From Paramacrobiotus metropolitanus (lineage: Eukaryota; Tardigrada; Eutardigrada; Parachela; Macrobiotidae), in the NCBI RefSeq assembly GCF_019649055.1, contig NW_026570233.1, positions 1,116,001 through 1,180,000 on the forward strand: a DNA stretch of 64,000 nt. Direction: 5' to 3'. Position 1 is the stretch's first letter; every line of letters begins with the position of its first letter. This document shows positions 1 through 10,686 of this stretch, piece by piece. The translations under genes were made by a program, and so were the position numbers. The notes below the pieces were generated by a model. That model made no database searches, was not told where the DNA came from, and saw only the letters and a list, made by a program, of their open reading frames with translations.

Positions 1-471
1 GTTTCTGACGTTACGCTTCGCCCATGTTCTCTTGTACTCTCTGTGAATGTACTTAAAACAGCTCGCCACCTTTCTGAGCGTATTTCCGTTCCGATACCGC
101 GCTTAGCAAAAGGTCACGCTTTGTGCCCTTACCGTGCTATTAGGGATATGCTGGCCAAAAGCAAAGCTAGTGGTGATGATGCTTTGTTCAGTTATCGTGT
201 TGACGAAATTGCTATGCCCCTCTCCAGTTGCAGGTTCAATGAGTTACTACGGCTTGCCCTATCCTCCGCATCCATACCCGCAAAGAAATTTTCCGCGCGC
301 AGCTTTCGCGGTGGCGCCGCCACATATGCCGCCGAGCTGGCCATTCCCTCCGATGCACTAAAGGCACAAGGGTATCGGAAAAGCCAGTGTTTTGAAACTT
401 ACATTCAACGGACAGACGCCCTCCGTCGCGACTTCGCTACTCTCAAAGCCACTGGCGTCAACTTATCCTAG
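1..471 (+). mobile_element. Fossil tyrosine-recombinase element, 3' part (DIRS/Ngaro- or Crypton-like)
   Basis: The reading frame that ends at 471 looks like the C-terminal half of a tyrosine recombinase of the kind carried by DIRS-like retroelements and Cryptons. The helix around the family's R-x-x-R region (SFRGGAATYA) is followed by a segment ending in the region of the catalytic tyrosine (CFETYIQ). Only the 3' part lies in the window, because the element starts before base 1. An AATAAA at 539-544 fits a transcript end. Which of the two groups it belongs to cannot be settled without the upstream part. It is treated as an old copy; no reverse transcriptase or terminal repeats are visible here. 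Confidence 0.6.
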
Positions 472-1258
472 CTGCTTTTCCCTTTTGGGGTTTTGGGTGT
501 TTCGGCTCGCCGTGTTACCTCGTCCTGGATGTTTTGGCAATAAACTCCAATCCCCCTTGTACATAGTGATGTGTTGTGTTTAAGCGCGATACCATAAGTA
601 CAAATAATTCGCCCTCTCTTGTACGTACGTGAGTAGCTGCACTGCACTCTCCGCCTAGCGGATCTACCGCGGGCGCACTCACTGATCATGCTTGCTCTCT
701 CGCTCCTCTCTCTCGCTGTATGACTCAGCGCATATACGCTCGCGTTGGATACGAGTCCAGTCTGCGCATCACATTCCACATGTCTGGACGCACGACGTTG
801 CCGCCAGCACTCTTTCTCTCTCTACATTTCATTACGTGCTAGAACTCGCTCGCAGCAACTTGACTTGCTGATTTTCAGGCCAGACATTGGCTTTGTTGTT
901 CTTTTTCCCGCAATCACGCGGTATTTGCTCCACTTTATTTGTACAATAAAGGCATCTGTGAGCTCCCTGCGCTTGCCTGTCACAAAGAGAATCGTGAAAG
1001 CTAAAAAGCCTACAGAACCAAAAAAACTAAAAAATTTAAAAAAAAAACTTGAAAAGCTGAGATAGAAAAAGCTTGGAAACCTTACTTAAATTTTTGGCTA
1101 CCCCATAGCTTGTTTAAATCCTAAATCGAATGAATATTTTCGATGCTGGTACTTTTCTAAAATTAACGCACCGGAAAATCCTAAACTTGCATCTTTGGCT
1201 ACTGTATTGATGTTACGCCTTTTTGTTTTCTTATTTAGAATTTTTCTGTCTTAGATTA
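472..1258. other. No gene recognised; 3' flank of the recombinase element
   Basis: CT-rich and then A-rich sequence with two AATAAA hexamers (539-544 and 945-950). Short open frames here have no recognisable domain. Confidence 0.5.
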
Positions 1259-1352
1259 AAAGGAGGCTACGCCTCGTAGCAAAAGACAACAAGCCCGTTA
1301 TTATTATTATTACAAGCTCAACCTCGGCCTCCGGCCTCGGTTGAGAATTTTT
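1259..1352 (+). repeat. Solo GGCCTCCGGCC core with short ATT tract
   Basis: A short hairpin-forming segment (GCTACGCCTCGTAGC) and an ATT tract precede ACAAGCTCAACCTCGGCCTC and the CCGGCCTCGGTTGAG that follows. The outer CTCAACC and GGTTGAG are complementary. The core is the same as the one ending the composite boxes downstream, so this is probably an isolated end of that family. Confidence 0.6.
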
Positions 1353-1639
1353 AGAACTGAAGAAAGTAATGTGGTAGTTTTATAAAGGTTTAGTAAATGG
1401 AATTTAATTGGATCGGAAAAGCGGTTTGTTTTGGATTATACACGTTCCGTTAATTATAACGGAAGGCGTATACATACATACCTTTTATTTATGGAAGTGC
1501 CATCGCTAAAATCGTTGTCTACAAAGTAGGCTGAGCCAAATAACATATCAGCCAAAAATGTTATTAATAACTTATCAGCCAAACCCCTCCTCCTTTGTCT
1601 GACCAAAAAATTCTCTTTTTTGTATGATCGGGGAAAATC

Positions 1640-1985
1640 GTTGCACCTCCGATTACCGACGAAAATCCATGCCCCTGTGTCTGACCGGGGGAAATCCCTA
1701 CCCCTCTGTTCTAGCAGGCGAAAATTGCTGAAATTCTGTCTGATGGGCGAAAATCCCTGTACTTCTATCTGACCGGCGAAAATACCTGCACTTCTGTCTG
1801 ACCGGCGAAAATCCCTGTACTTCTATCTGACCGGCGAAAATCTCTGTACTTCTATCTGACCGGCGAAAATCTCTGTACTTCTATCTGACCGGCGAAAATC
1901 TCTGTACTTCTATCTGACCGGCGAAAATCTCTGTACTTCTATCTGACCGGCGAAAATCCCTGTACTTCTGTCTCCCCAGCTAGAA
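1640..1985 (+). repeat. 29-bp minisatellite array (ACCGGCGAAAAT motif)
   Basis: The core ACCGGCGAAAAT recurs at 1772, 1801, 1830, 1859, 1888, 1917 and 1946, an exact 29-bp period. More diverged units lie upstream to about 1640. The units follow each other without unique spacers. Diverged relatives of this unit form the other minisatellites of the composite family. Confidence 0.9.
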
Positions 1986-2084
1986 TACCATCGGAAATTA
2001 TCTTCCGGTCAGGAATTTGCGGGTTACAGAGACAACGAAATGCCGCTCACATAATATTATGCGAAGTATTAGCAGTTTTGTTCT

Positions 2085-2300
2085 GAAAGTTACATATTTC
2101 CGCCAATCAGCTATCAGTTAATTTATGTTAAGCCAATCATCGAAATTCGTTTTGGTCATGCTTTGTAATTCGAATGACGAAAAACCAAAATCGTAAGGAC
2201 AAATAACATGATTTAAGCGTGTTTAACCTATCGTGGGAAAATCAGCACCGAATGGATGGGAGGAAAGTGAAGAAAAATGGCGAAGTTCGCTCTGTATATA
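2085..2300 (+). repeat. Composite-family box, diverged copy
   Basis: This copy shares the order of landmarks with the other boxes: TTTCCGCCAATC, then GCCAATCATCGAAATTCGTTT, then an AT-rich segment with TTTAA-CTATCG-like sequence. It lacks the GC-rich core at its end and is among the most diverged copies. Confidence 0.6.
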
Positions 2301-2509
2301 AATATTAGCAATTATAAAAACATGTACAGAACCATGCTACCAGCCATGATACTGTTACATTAACCAGTCTGTTTTACGTTACGCCTTTCCGTATTTTTGT
2401 ATTTCCCCTATATCCACAATATTAACAGTATTAATTAACGGTATAGTGCTCTTGGCTCATAAGTGTCGTTGTACCGCCTGCTGTTAGCCTGCGGTTTTCG
2501 TTCGAAACA

Positions 2510-2725
2510 TTTCGCATTTCCGCCAATCCACTTTTAATTTCTAAAGGTAAGCCAATCAGCGAAATTCGTTTCAAACGCGTTTTGTAAATCGGAGGACGAA
2601 AAGATTGAAAAACAAAAGTCGTTGACGCAAACTGCATGCTTATGGGCGTTTTTCGAGCTATCGTAAAAAAATGAGTATCGAACGGTGTAGGAAGAACTGT
2701 TTCAAAATAATAATTATGTTCATCT
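2510..2725 (+). repeat. Composite-family box, truncated before the GC core
   Basis: The copy contains CATTTCCGCCAATC, AAGCCAATCAGCGAAATTCG, GAGCTATCGTA and TCGAACGGTGTAGGA in the family order. It ends in unrelated AT-rich sequence instead of the GGCCTCCGGCC core. Confidence 0.7.
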
Positions 2726-2892
2726 GCTGCATTCAAAATTTGCATTCCCGTAAAATGAACCAACCGAGTGGACAAACCGAGTACGTATGTGTGCGTTTGC
2801 TAAATTTGTGTATGCCCTTTTCCTTAACAATATGCAAAGAAGTATGCATATGTTCGAAAATATGCCATGTGTCAGCGGTTTAGGTTCGAAAA

Positions 2893-3155
2893 TTACGTAT
2901 TTCCGCCAATCCTCTGTTACTTTCTAATGATCGACCAATCAGCGAAATTCGTTTTGGAGCCGTTTCGGAAATCGGAGGATGAAAAGATTGAAAGACGAAA
3001 GTCGTTGCCGCAAACTAGATGATTTTAGGGATTTTTTGAGCTATCGTACAAAAATTATTGTCGAACGGTGTAGGAGGAGATGTTGGACAAAAAAACGGCT
3101 CAGTTAGCTTTGTATATACAAGGCAACCCTCGGCCTCCGGCCTCGGTTTGCAAAC
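2893..3155 (+). repeat. Composite-family box with GC core
   Basis: A complete box: TTTCCGCCAATC, ATCAGCGAAATTCGTTTTG, TTTTTTGAGCTATCG, TCGAACGGTGTAGGAGGAGA and finally ACAAGGCAACCCTCGGCCTC plus the rest of the core. It is followed by a ~250-bp conserved spacer (GGATTGCTTATACACA..., AAAGATGAATTGAGAGGGAT) and then a minisatellite. This gives the family's full order: box, spacer, minisatellite. Confidence 0.8.
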
Positions 3156-3404
3156 GTCGAATTTTGGAAACTCAGTATGGAATTTTGCTTTAAACAACTC
3201 AGCAAAACCAAAATCTGGATTGCTTATACACACTGAATATAATAGCGCTCAAGTCTTATTTGCCGAAAAAAAGATCCGCCGAATGAAAGATGAATTGAGA
3301 GGGATTGAATTTTGTTATGGTTTTAATAATATAAAAATAACAGAAGTACCGAATTTCGAAAAATTTTATAGTAATACTCGTACAATGAACTACTATCTGT
3401 ACTG

Positions 3405-3915
3405 TATATTTTCCCCTTTGTCTAACCGGCGAAATTTCCTTCTTCACTGGTTAACCGGCAAAATCCCTCTCATTTTGCCTGGCCGGCAAAAATTCTACCC
3501 CTTTCGTCTGATTGGCAAACATTTTTTCTCTCTATCTTATCGGCGAAAATCCCTAACCTCCTGTCTAAGCGGCGAAATTCCCTACCCCACTGGCTAACCG
3601 GCAAAAATCACTCTTCCTTTGTCTGCCCGGTGCAAATTCTTCCCCTTTCGTCTGATTGGCAAAAATTTTTTCTCTCTATCTTACCGGCAAAAATCCCTAA
3701 CCTTCTGTCTAACCGGCAAAATTTCCTTCTCCTCTGTCTAACCGGCGAAAATCCCTATTCCTTTATTTAACTGATGACAGTCCAATCCCCACTGTCTAAC
3801 CAGCGAAACCCTTCCCCTCTTCCTGGGTCTGATGGGCAAAAATTGCTTTCTCTCTGTCTAATTGGCGAAAATCCCTACCCTTCTGCCAAACCAGCAAAAT
3901 TTCTTTCTCTATAAT
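3405..3915 (+). repeat. Degenerate ~29-bp minisatellite (TCTAACCGGCGAAAATCCCT-like)
   Basis: About seventeen imperfect units of roughly 28-31 bp, each with a (T/C)TAACCGGC(A/G)AAA core, run end to end with no unique spacers. They are related to the array at 1640-1985. Open frames across this stretch follow from the repeat and are not genes. Confidence 0.85.
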
Positions 3916-3969
3916 AATTGGTTCCGCCCATCCACTGGTACATGTTACTAAGTGCATTTCGCAATAATA

Positions 3970-4180
3970 ATATTTGTTTCCGTCGATACGCCATTAATAC
4001 TTTCTGACACAGCGAATAGGCGAAATTCGTTTCGAAAACGTATCGTAAATTTATAAATGAAATGTGCTAAAAACAAAAATCTTTGAACCAAACAACATGA
4101 ATTTGCGCGTCTTTAAGTTATGGCATATGGAGAAACGGCGAATGATCTTGGAGGGGATGTTGTCTAAAGAACCGGAAATA
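3970..4180 (+). repeat. Composite-family box, diverged
   Basis: Landmarks TTTGTTTCCG, ACACAGCGAATAGGCGAAAT, TTTGAACCAAACAACATGAA and GAGGGGATGTTGTCTAAAGA occur in order. The GC core is absent. Confidence 0.7.
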
Positions 4181-4374
4181 AATAATAAGAAAATATAATC
4201 AAAATCGTTAGGCGAAATTAAAATAAAATAAATGAAAAGCTCGTTTTCAAAATATAAAAACAAACTGTTAACATGTCGGATTTGCAGTTTGATTCAGTAA
4301 ATGTGGAACTCCACCTTTCGCACCTTTCATAATGTGTTGGTATTACGATGTGTTGCCATAGTTATGGTTTCCGC

Positions 4375-4660
4375 AATAATAATTGTTTCCGCCCATTCGC
4401 CGTTAATACTTTTTGATACAGCCAATAAGCAGAATTCGTTTCGAAAAAGTTTCGTTATTTACAAAATGAAATTTACAAAAAAAACAAAAACCTTTGAACC
4501 AAACTACATGAATTTAGACGATTTTTAAGCTATCGCGGACGCAGAAATGTCGAATGGTCTAGGAGGAGATGTTTGACAAAAAAACGGAAAAGAAACGGCG
4601 GAGTGAGGATTGTAATTATAACAAGGCAACCCTCGGCCTCCGGCCTCGGCTTGCATTTAC
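4375..4660 (+). repeat. Composite-family box with GC core
   Basis: The order TTTCCGCCCATTCGCCGTTA, ACAGCCAATAAGCAGAATTC, TTTGAACCAAACTACATGAA, CTAGGAGGAGATGTTTGACA and ACAAGGCAACCCTCGGCCTC ends in CGGCTTGC. A conserved leader (ACATGTCGGATTTGCAGTTT at about 4271) precedes it, as in the copies at 18.4, 23.0, 25.0 and 26.0 kb. Confidence 0.8.
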
Positions 4661-5179
4661 GGCGAATTTGTAGAAACTGTAGTTGAATTTGTAGAATTTG
4701 TAATCGTCATGATTTGTAAGACTGGCTGTTTGCTGTGGCTAACTAAAACTTTGTTAACCACACCCAACCCTTGTCACGTGGAGGCCGCCAGCTGGTAAGG
4801 CTCTAAAATTTTAAGAAATTTTCGTATTACCAAAACAAATAATGGAAATTATTGTATAAAAATCTGGTTTGCTGAACTATGAAAGAACTCAAAAAAAAGA
4901 AAGTTAAAAATTTCGACGTATTTATTAACTAAAATCATAAACTTATATTCAACAGTGACTTCTGTACAGTACAGAAAATTGTAAGTATTAATTTTTAAAG
5001 CTTTATATTAAGTAAAAGCTACGAAAGTAATACGGACAGCTTAGCAACTTGTTCGCTTTTACTGACCTTGCGGTTGCAAAAGGAAGTTCTCCTCACGGCT
5101 TACTTCTGCAAGTTATTTGCACAGCCTGCATCGACAGTTTGTGACAATAATAGTTATTATACAGCGTTTAGAATTATAT
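4661..5179. other. No gene recognised
   Basis: AT-rich sequence between the last box and the Harbinger end. No domain, repeat or RNA gene was recognised. Confidence 0.5.
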
Positions 5180-5349
5180 TAGAGCTTGTTCTGGATAACA
5201 CGGTACATATAATACGGTAACCGTGACGGTAGTTATCGTGATCGTTCCGATTTTAGCTTGTTCGGCATTCATGACGATAACGATTTCCGTCTAGATCTTC
5301 AAATTTTTAAAATAAATTTTTGCAGTCTTTATTTGAGAAATTTGTAAAA

Positions 5350-6423
5350 ATGAAGAAATCCACTCTATACCTTTTGTACTACAAAAAATATATTTCGCTG
5401 AAATTATTCGTGATTCTGCGTCGGCGCTTGATAAGAAACGGAAGGCGAGTAGAGCAGCGTGATAACTGGACCGAAAGAGCTTTTCGTCTAGAGAACTGCA
5501 GCGAGAAAGAGTGTTGGGATTATTTTCGATTCAGAAAGGACGATATCCCCACTTTGCGTGTATGCCTTAAAATTCCAGATTCGGTTGTGACAGCAACAGG
5601 AGACCATGCGTCTGGTATAGAAGCTCTGTGCATACTACTCCGACGTCTGGCATATCCTAACAGATGGATTGATTTAAGAAAGCTGTTTGGTCGTTCTCAC
5701 GGGTCCCTGTCAAGAATATTTTATGCCACTTTGAATATTGTTGATATCCAATGGAAAAATCATCTATCAACATGGGATCACGACTGGCTATCAGAAGATT
5801 TTTTTGCGTTGTACGCGACTGCAATTGCGGGGAAAGGAGGAGTCATCCCTAATGTTTTCGGGTTTATTGATGGTACAGCACGCCCCATCTGCCGTCCTTC
5901 GGTGAATCAAGAAATCATGTACAGTGGACACAAGCGATTTCACTGTACAAAATGGCAATCTGTTGTGCTCCCCAACGGTTTAATCTGCAGTCTAAGTGGA
6001 AGTCAGCCCGGCACGATGCATGACAGCCGCATGTTTAGGGAAAGCGGGCTTTTAGAGCAGCTGGAGAAGAAGCAGAAAACTTATCAGCGAAAGTTTATAC
6101 TCTACGGAGATCAAGGTTACGGAAACAACGCGTTCTTGCGGAAGCCGTTCTCGAAGCTGGAAGTACGTACTAACCTCCTGAAGCGCATGCAGAACAATGC
6201 GATGAAAACAGTACGCGAAAGTGTTGAATGGGGATTCAAAGAAGTCGTTGCAAAATTTGCGTTTGTTGACTTTAAAAAGCAGATGGCGCTATTACAGAAG
6301 CCAATTAACAAGATGTCTAGAGTAGCTGTTTTACTAACTAACTGTATAAACTGCATGTATCCTAACGAAGCAAGTCAGTTTTTTGATACGGAACCACCTA
6401 CGCTGCAGGAATATTTGCAATAA
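5350..6423 (+). CDS. PIF/Harbinger transposase (DDE_4 family)
   Basis: This is the DNA-cleaving and joining enzyme of the transposon, 357 residues from the ATG at 5350. The catalytic triad is visible: D174 in FGFIDGTARP, D254 in LYGDQGYGN and E293 in RESVEWGFKE. The family motif PGTMHDSRMF (D225) lies between. The length fits the usual 330-430 residues and the frame is open throughout. Upstream, TTTTTGCAG at about 5316-5324 looks like a splice acceptor, so a short 5' exon may exist; the ATG after it is preferred over the in-frame TTG at 5320. In known Harbingers nuclear entry and DNA binding need the Myb/trihelix-like partner, which fits the convergent neighbour. The domain call is firm; activity is not shown. 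Confidence 0.93.
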   Translation: MKKSTLYLLYYKKYISLKLFVILRRRLIRNGRRVEQRDNWTERAFRLENCSEKECWDYFRFRKDDIPTLRVCLKIPDSVVTATGDHASGIEALCILLRRLAYPNRWIDLRKLFGRSHGSLSRIFYATLNIVDIQWKNHLSTWDHDWLSEDFFALYATAIAGKGGVIPNVFGFIDGTARPICRPSVNQEIMYSGHKRFHCTKWQSVVLPNGLICSLSGSQPGTMHDSRMFRESGLLEQLEKKQKTYQRKFILYGDQGYGNNAFLRKPFSKLEVRTNLLKRMQNNAMKTVRESVEWGFKEVVAKFAFVDFKKQMALLQKPINKMSRVAVLLTNCINCMYPNEASQFFDTEPPTLQEYLQ

Positions 6424-6462
6424 AATAAAACTGCTACATTAGTTTTTAATTTCTAATCGCCT

Positions 6463-7478
6463 TCACTTATTATGTAAAAATGCTTCATATCTGAGTTTTT
6501 CGATATCAAGCTCGTACTTTTCAAGTTCCAGTTCTTTTAGTCTAATCTCTTTTTGATCAGCCGCTTTTTTTTCTTCAAATTGCAATTTTTTCTCTTCTTG
6601 TTCGCGAAAAAATTCCATCCATTTCATGTCAGTTTCAGCCTCGTACTTTTTGCTGGCGTTTCGCGATGACCGCAATGCACTGGAAGACGACGAAGAGGCC
6701 AAATCATCAGCGACAGAAACTCCTCGTCTGGTGCGCAGCTCTTCTTCCCAGTCACGTTCGTCCAAACCAGTTTCACGCAAAAAGGTCTCCTTATCCATTT
6801 TCTCTGTAAATAAGATATCACAGCGTTATCACTGTAATCATTAATTCTGTGCAGTTTAATATCGTTAAGAAAAAATCACACAATTACACACAAGAAAACT
6901 GCCGTAAAAGAAAGTTGCATGGTGGAATATTTCGTACATACCTGTTGCTTCAGTGTAGTCAGGGCCAGCCCGTCCCGTCTCGCCCACAGCTCGCATCAGA
7001 GACGCTGTGCGATCTCGACGTGTTTCTTTTTCCTTCGCAGCCCTTTTCTTTTCTTCCTTCTCTTTTGCAGCGGATTTAATTAATGAGGCGATATCTTCTA
7101 ACAGTTGTTCCATGCGGCCGTACTGCTCCTCAGTTCCACTTTTACTTTTATTGCGCAAGTCGTTTGCCTGATAACTGGTAACAAGGGTCGACAGTCTCTC
7201 TTTAACGGCTCGCACGTCCAAAGGCCGCTCAAATAGCTGTCAAAGCGGGTGGTTTTAGCAACTGTCTTTCCGTTAAAAATAGGAACGATGAACCTAAAAG
7301 ATGTTGGGCAAGTGCTGCAGAAACGTACCTTGGCATCATTCAGAGATTCAACAACTGACTTCCAGGCTCCCTCTCAATCGTCCGAGGCGTACGGGTTGTA
7401 GTGCTGAACTTGTTCAAGCAAAGGTAAATCATGACGTGCCTTAAAGCATCTTCTGGAGATCGCTGTACTGGTTTCCAT
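6463..7478 (-). CDS. Harbinger accessory protein, trihelix/Myb-like, three exons, one nonsense codon
   Basis: Three exons are proposed: 7478-7329, 7236-6942 and 6803-6463, 261 codons plus stop. Intron 1 (7328-7237, 92 bp) starts GTACGT and ends GACAG, phase 0. Intron 2 (6941-6804, 138 bp) starts GTATGT and ends TTACAG, phase 1. Exon 1 carries a trihelix-like stretch (HDLPLLEQVQHYNPY ... WKSVVESLNDAK) that continues into exon 2 (ERPLDVRAVKERLSTLVTSY). The middle is a Lys/Glu-rich coiled coil. Exon 3 ends in another charged coil (KEIRLKELELEKYELDIEKL). This order matches the DNA-binding partner proteins of PIF/Harbinger elements. Codon 35 is TGA (7376-7374), a likely CGA decay, so the copy may not make full-length protein. 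The exon structure is inferred from frame and splice signals. Confidence 0.75.
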
Positions 7479-7940
7479 TTTTCAAAAATCAGAATTTGAT
7501 GAAAATATTATGTTAAACAAGATATCACTTCAAGTTTAGAAGACATATATTTATTTAAACTTGGTTGCTTTTTGATTTTTGTATCGAGTGGAAGTGCAGA
7601 GCCGTGACAGCCGCTTGTGGGGCGGCAGTTTGAGCATACATGCTATTTCCGGTGTTTCAGTAACTTGCAAAATTAATTGTTTTAAAATGTTTTAGAAGTG
7701 TTTTCTGCAATTTGAAAAGTTGTAAAACATAAAGGAATGTTTGCTGTGCTAATTTCTTGGAAGAGAACGGTAGTATATCAGTTCTGCTACAAGCTGCAAG
7801 CTATCGGAAATGCGTGACGATAGCATGGTGTTTTATCGTAATCGTAACAACCGTAACGATGCGAAAAGAGCAGAAAAACGATAAATTTATGGTGAGTCAT
7901 CATCGTCATGGTCACCGTGGTGTGTCTAGAACAAGCTCTA

Positions 7941-8043
7941 TTATAAACTGATTTTCTGTGTAATCAAATCATCATAATTATTCAGTGTCAGCTCTGATTT
8001 TCTAAGTATTACAGCATTTTCATTAATTTTATAGCAATCGTCT
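7941..8043. other. Short junction between Harbinger and Helitron coding region
   Basis: AT-rich sequence. A Helitron 3' end (CTRR with an upstream hairpin, on the minus strand) could lie here or beyond the Harbinger, but none was recognised with confidence. Confidence 0.3.
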
Positions 8044-8896
8044 TTATTTACTTTCTACTAGAAGTTCACCGAAAACCACATTCCGAGTTTTTAAGGGGTA
8101 GGCAGAATTAGCTTGCTCTTCAGTCAGTAAAATCAGAATATCGTTTCTATGCCGAACTCTGCTAAGACCAACATAAAGCTGTCCATGGGTAAACGGAGCA
8201 TCACGTAGGTCTAACACACACTTCAGAAGCGTTGCTCCCTGTGCTCTGTTAAATGTCCTTGCGTAACACGGACGGATCGGAAATTGTCTCCGTTTCATCT
8301 GAAAATTCATGCGTTCTATTTTGAGTATGAATTGAATTCTGGGAATGTACACAACCTTTCCTGTTGCAACAACTCGGGCTGTTAAAACGTTCTTGGTGAA
8401 TTTCAAAACGATAATTTTAGCGTTGTTCAGTAGCCCGTCCTCTGGAGATATGTTGCGTAATAAATAGCACTCCATTCCTTCTTTAACTTTCAGCTCATGA
8501 AGAGAAACATTGTTTTCATTTAATGAGTGCAAGAAATCTTCGTTCAGGCCATCGTCAAAGTGATCTACCAAAATAAACAGATTAACTGAGTTCACTGATA
8601 AATTTTTCAGTTACTGACTAGAAAATCCGTCAGTTGAGTCAAGCTTATCGTAGCTGAGCAGAGTGCCAGCGCGGCCTGGCAGATCATTAAATATGTCATC
8701 ATTCAGGCTGTCCACCTGATAGTTCCGTAGCGACAATATTGCTGTATCAGAAACGCATCTGCCCGGTTCTTTTAGATCGGGATAAGCAAATTTTTCAGCA
8801 ACTTCAAGCGATGTCGTGTAGTTAAGGTAGTCAGGTAGCTGAATGTAGCCATCCTGGTCTTCATGCAAGGTTCCGTCGCCTACCTTATCTAACAAC
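8044..8896 (-). pseudogene. Helitron PIF1-like helicase, C-terminal part
   Basis: The exon beginning at 8896 encodes LLDKVGDGTLHEDQDGYIQL, LPDYLNYTTS, SDTAILSLRNYQVDSLNDDI and LPGRAGTLLSYDKLDSTD. After a break near 8600 it continues to 8044 with the helicase C-terminal motifs MECYLLRNISPEDGLLNNAK, ARTFNRAQGATLLKCVLDL and THGQLYVGLSRVRHRNDILI. The order and spacing agree with Helitron helicases. The stop at 8044 is the natural end. Confidence 0.85.
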
Positions 8897-9504
8897 CTGC
8901 AACAGTGAATTTGGCAGAGGGCCGGTGAAATAAAAGTCACGTTGAACTACCTTGCATATTCGGGGTCACTCTGCTGTCTCACAGATATTTTCAATGAAAA
9001 CGTCTGAAATAGTTTCCACAGTTTTGAACTTTTAATACTGGCGGCAACTATCTGGTCTTTGGATCCGTACGGTATAGCTGGCGGAATTTATCGGAAGTCG
9101 CCAGTTCCAATGAATAATATACCCCCGCACACTTCTGGAGAACGAGGCACGTTTTCTAGCATTTCGTCAACGGCATGAAAATTTTTTTGTGCGTCATAGC
9201 AAACTCATCCCAAATCAGCACAGAAGTTTCGCGCAACAAATCTGCTCTTTGTGATTTTACTGGTACGTTGCATTCAATTTTTTCTGCTGCGTCTGTTTCC
9301 ACTGGTATCTGTAGAGTTGAATGTGCCGTTCTGCCACCTTCGTAATTCGATGCTGCTATAGCAGTGCTGGCACAGCAAAGAGCATTTTGTTTTAATGCAC
9401 GGACGAACCTTGCTATGCATTTGACCAAAAACGTTTTTCCAGTTCCTGCGGTGTTTTAAAGATAATTAGACAATAAAGCATTTAATTAAGCACACAAACT
9501 GACC
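8897..9504 (-). pseudogene. Helitron PIF1-like helicase, N-terminal motifs, split by short introns
   Basis: The Walker A motif is split. DINGAAG is encoded up to 9504, a 58-bp intron (9503-9446, GTCAGT ... CCGCAG) follows, and GTGKTFLVKCIARFVRA resumes at 9445. Downstream are the PIF1 motifs SVLIWDEFAMTH, GGILFIGTGDFR and IKSSKLWKLFQTFSL. The codon after DFR, usually Gln in this motif, reads TAA near 9088-9090. A further 54-bp intron (8950-8897, GTAGTT ... TTGCAG) joins SDPEYAR to LLDKVGDGTL. The helicase would unwind DNA for strand transfer. Confidence 0.8.
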
Positions 9505-9863
9505 TGCTGCGCCATTTATATCTAAACCAGTCCACCTTTTTCGCTCTGAATTTGCTCGACGATGAAATCGTAAATCTTTCGTTTATCCTTGTTCAGCTAC
9601 CCTAACATAGCTTGATGGATGCTCTCTATGTCTTTTGCATCATGTCGTGCCAGTTCTCTTTCGATCATCGAATTCTCGTTGAGAGGTTCAGCTAATCCAA
9701 AATCTTGCATAGTTTTTCCTGCCGCATCGAATTTAGAGAACAGGTCCGAAAGGATTTTTTTTTTCCGACTCCCATTCTGATAGTTTGTCGTAAATTCGGT
9801 AATCTTCAGATATTTGACTTTTAAAAGCGTCATACAGGGAAGGCCCTGATGCACCTTCCGTTA
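9505..9863 (-). pseudogene. Helitron linker upstream of helicase, disrupted
   Basis: From the proposed acceptor at 9863 the reading begins TEGASGPSLYDAFKSQISED and continues to an A10 run (about 9755-9764). There the frame must shift to reach ILSDLFSKFDAAGKTMQDFG and HDAKDIESIHQAML. A TAG at 9597-9599 then interrupts the segment that should lead to NKDKRKIYDFIVEQIQ and the Walker A motif. Similarity in kind to Helitron linkers is inferred from order and pattern. Confidence 0.6.
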
Positions 9864-10686
9864 CTAGAAGAAAGAAAAGAATTCGTAGCTAACACGGACT
9901 ACAAAACTGAGCAATCGCTTCTTCCATGCAGAGCTTGCTCTGAGTTGAATCATTAAACAATCCCAGCTTAGTGGCAGCCTCAGCAAAGGATTCGCACATT
10001 CGACCCTCTACTGTTTTAAGTTCCTCAAACGATCGACACGGTACACGTTTCAAAAGCAGTCGGAGATACCACACGTCTCCAGCTTGAAACCGTTTAAGCG
10101 CCAGAAGTGGCACCTGAACCGTTTTTCGCGGATAAACGTAGTAAACCTTTCCATCTGACATCTTACATTCAAATACGTTTTCAGCCGATTGTGGTTTTTT
10201 CGTGTTGGCAGAAGATTCTGAATAAAACTCGATGTACTTTAGAGCATCAAAATCAGCACCTGGTGGTCTCTGAAAATACTTCTCCAAAGGAGACAGCTGC
10301 TTGACTTTTTCTGCTTTTGCTACCTTTTTTTGCTTCGTGCTGTATACGATATAGTTCCGATCGGGCAGATGGACAGGACACTGCTCAACAGATGGGATTA
10401 TTCTGGTTGTGTCGTATTCAAATATTCGCCAAATGGCTTCCGACGCCGAAATATATCGAGCATTTATATATTCCGTTATTTCATCTCCATTCGACATTTT
10501 TACGTTGGCATAGACAGGACCTTTGTAAAAGTACTTGTAAAGGTACCTTATTATCCGTACTGAATGGGAAATCTCAACGTTAATATCGAAATCATATTTA
10601 CGGAGCAGATGCGGATTATATGGCACAACGAAACAATCAGCTTTTTCCACATTACCTTCGGTAATGTGGAAAACCAGAATCGTCAA
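9864..10686 (-). pseudogene. Helitron Rep, tyrosine and linker segment
   Basis: The frame 10686-9889 carries FVVPYNPHLLRKYDFDINVE and the catalytic tyrosine region SVRIIRYLYKYFYKG, which follow the HUH core in all Helitron Reps. It then runs into the linker toward the helicase. A 39-bp intron is proposed at its end (9902-9864, GTAGTC ... TTCTTCTAG, phase 1). Removing it turns the stop-bearing end into a reading that continues as LTEGASGPSLYDAFKSQIS, which fits the Helitron pattern before the helicase. 39 bp is short, so this intron is less certain than the others. Confidence 0.75.

Larger units (their letters stand above)
5180..7940. mobile_element. PIF/Harbinger DNA transposon, near-complete, two genes
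   Basis: The outer ends are inverted: TAGAGCTTGTTCT at 5180-5192 and AGAACAAGCTCTA at 7928-7940. The similarity extends a little further inward, where both ends carry CACGGT-like sequence. Between them lie a DDE transposase on the plus strand (5350-6423) and a convergent, spliced accessory gene on the minus strand (7478-6463), with only about 39 bp between their stop codons. This two-gene arrangement is the known autonomous form of PIF/Harbinger elements. The expected 3-bp TWA target duplication is not clear: TTA/TAT-rich sequence flanks both ends. The element abuts the Helitron at 8.04 kb. The transposase is open and the accessory gene has one nonsense codon, so the copy is fairly young. Confidence 0.85.

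Noticed and set aside
1640-1985. 29-bp regular repeats as a CRISPR array
   Set aside because: Units abut directly with no unique spacers, the genome is eukaryotic, and diverged forms occur at many other places.
3015-3233. Minus-strand frames sharing CKPRPEAEGCL in several boxes
   Set aside because: They are the complement of the GC core and appear only because the DNA repeats.
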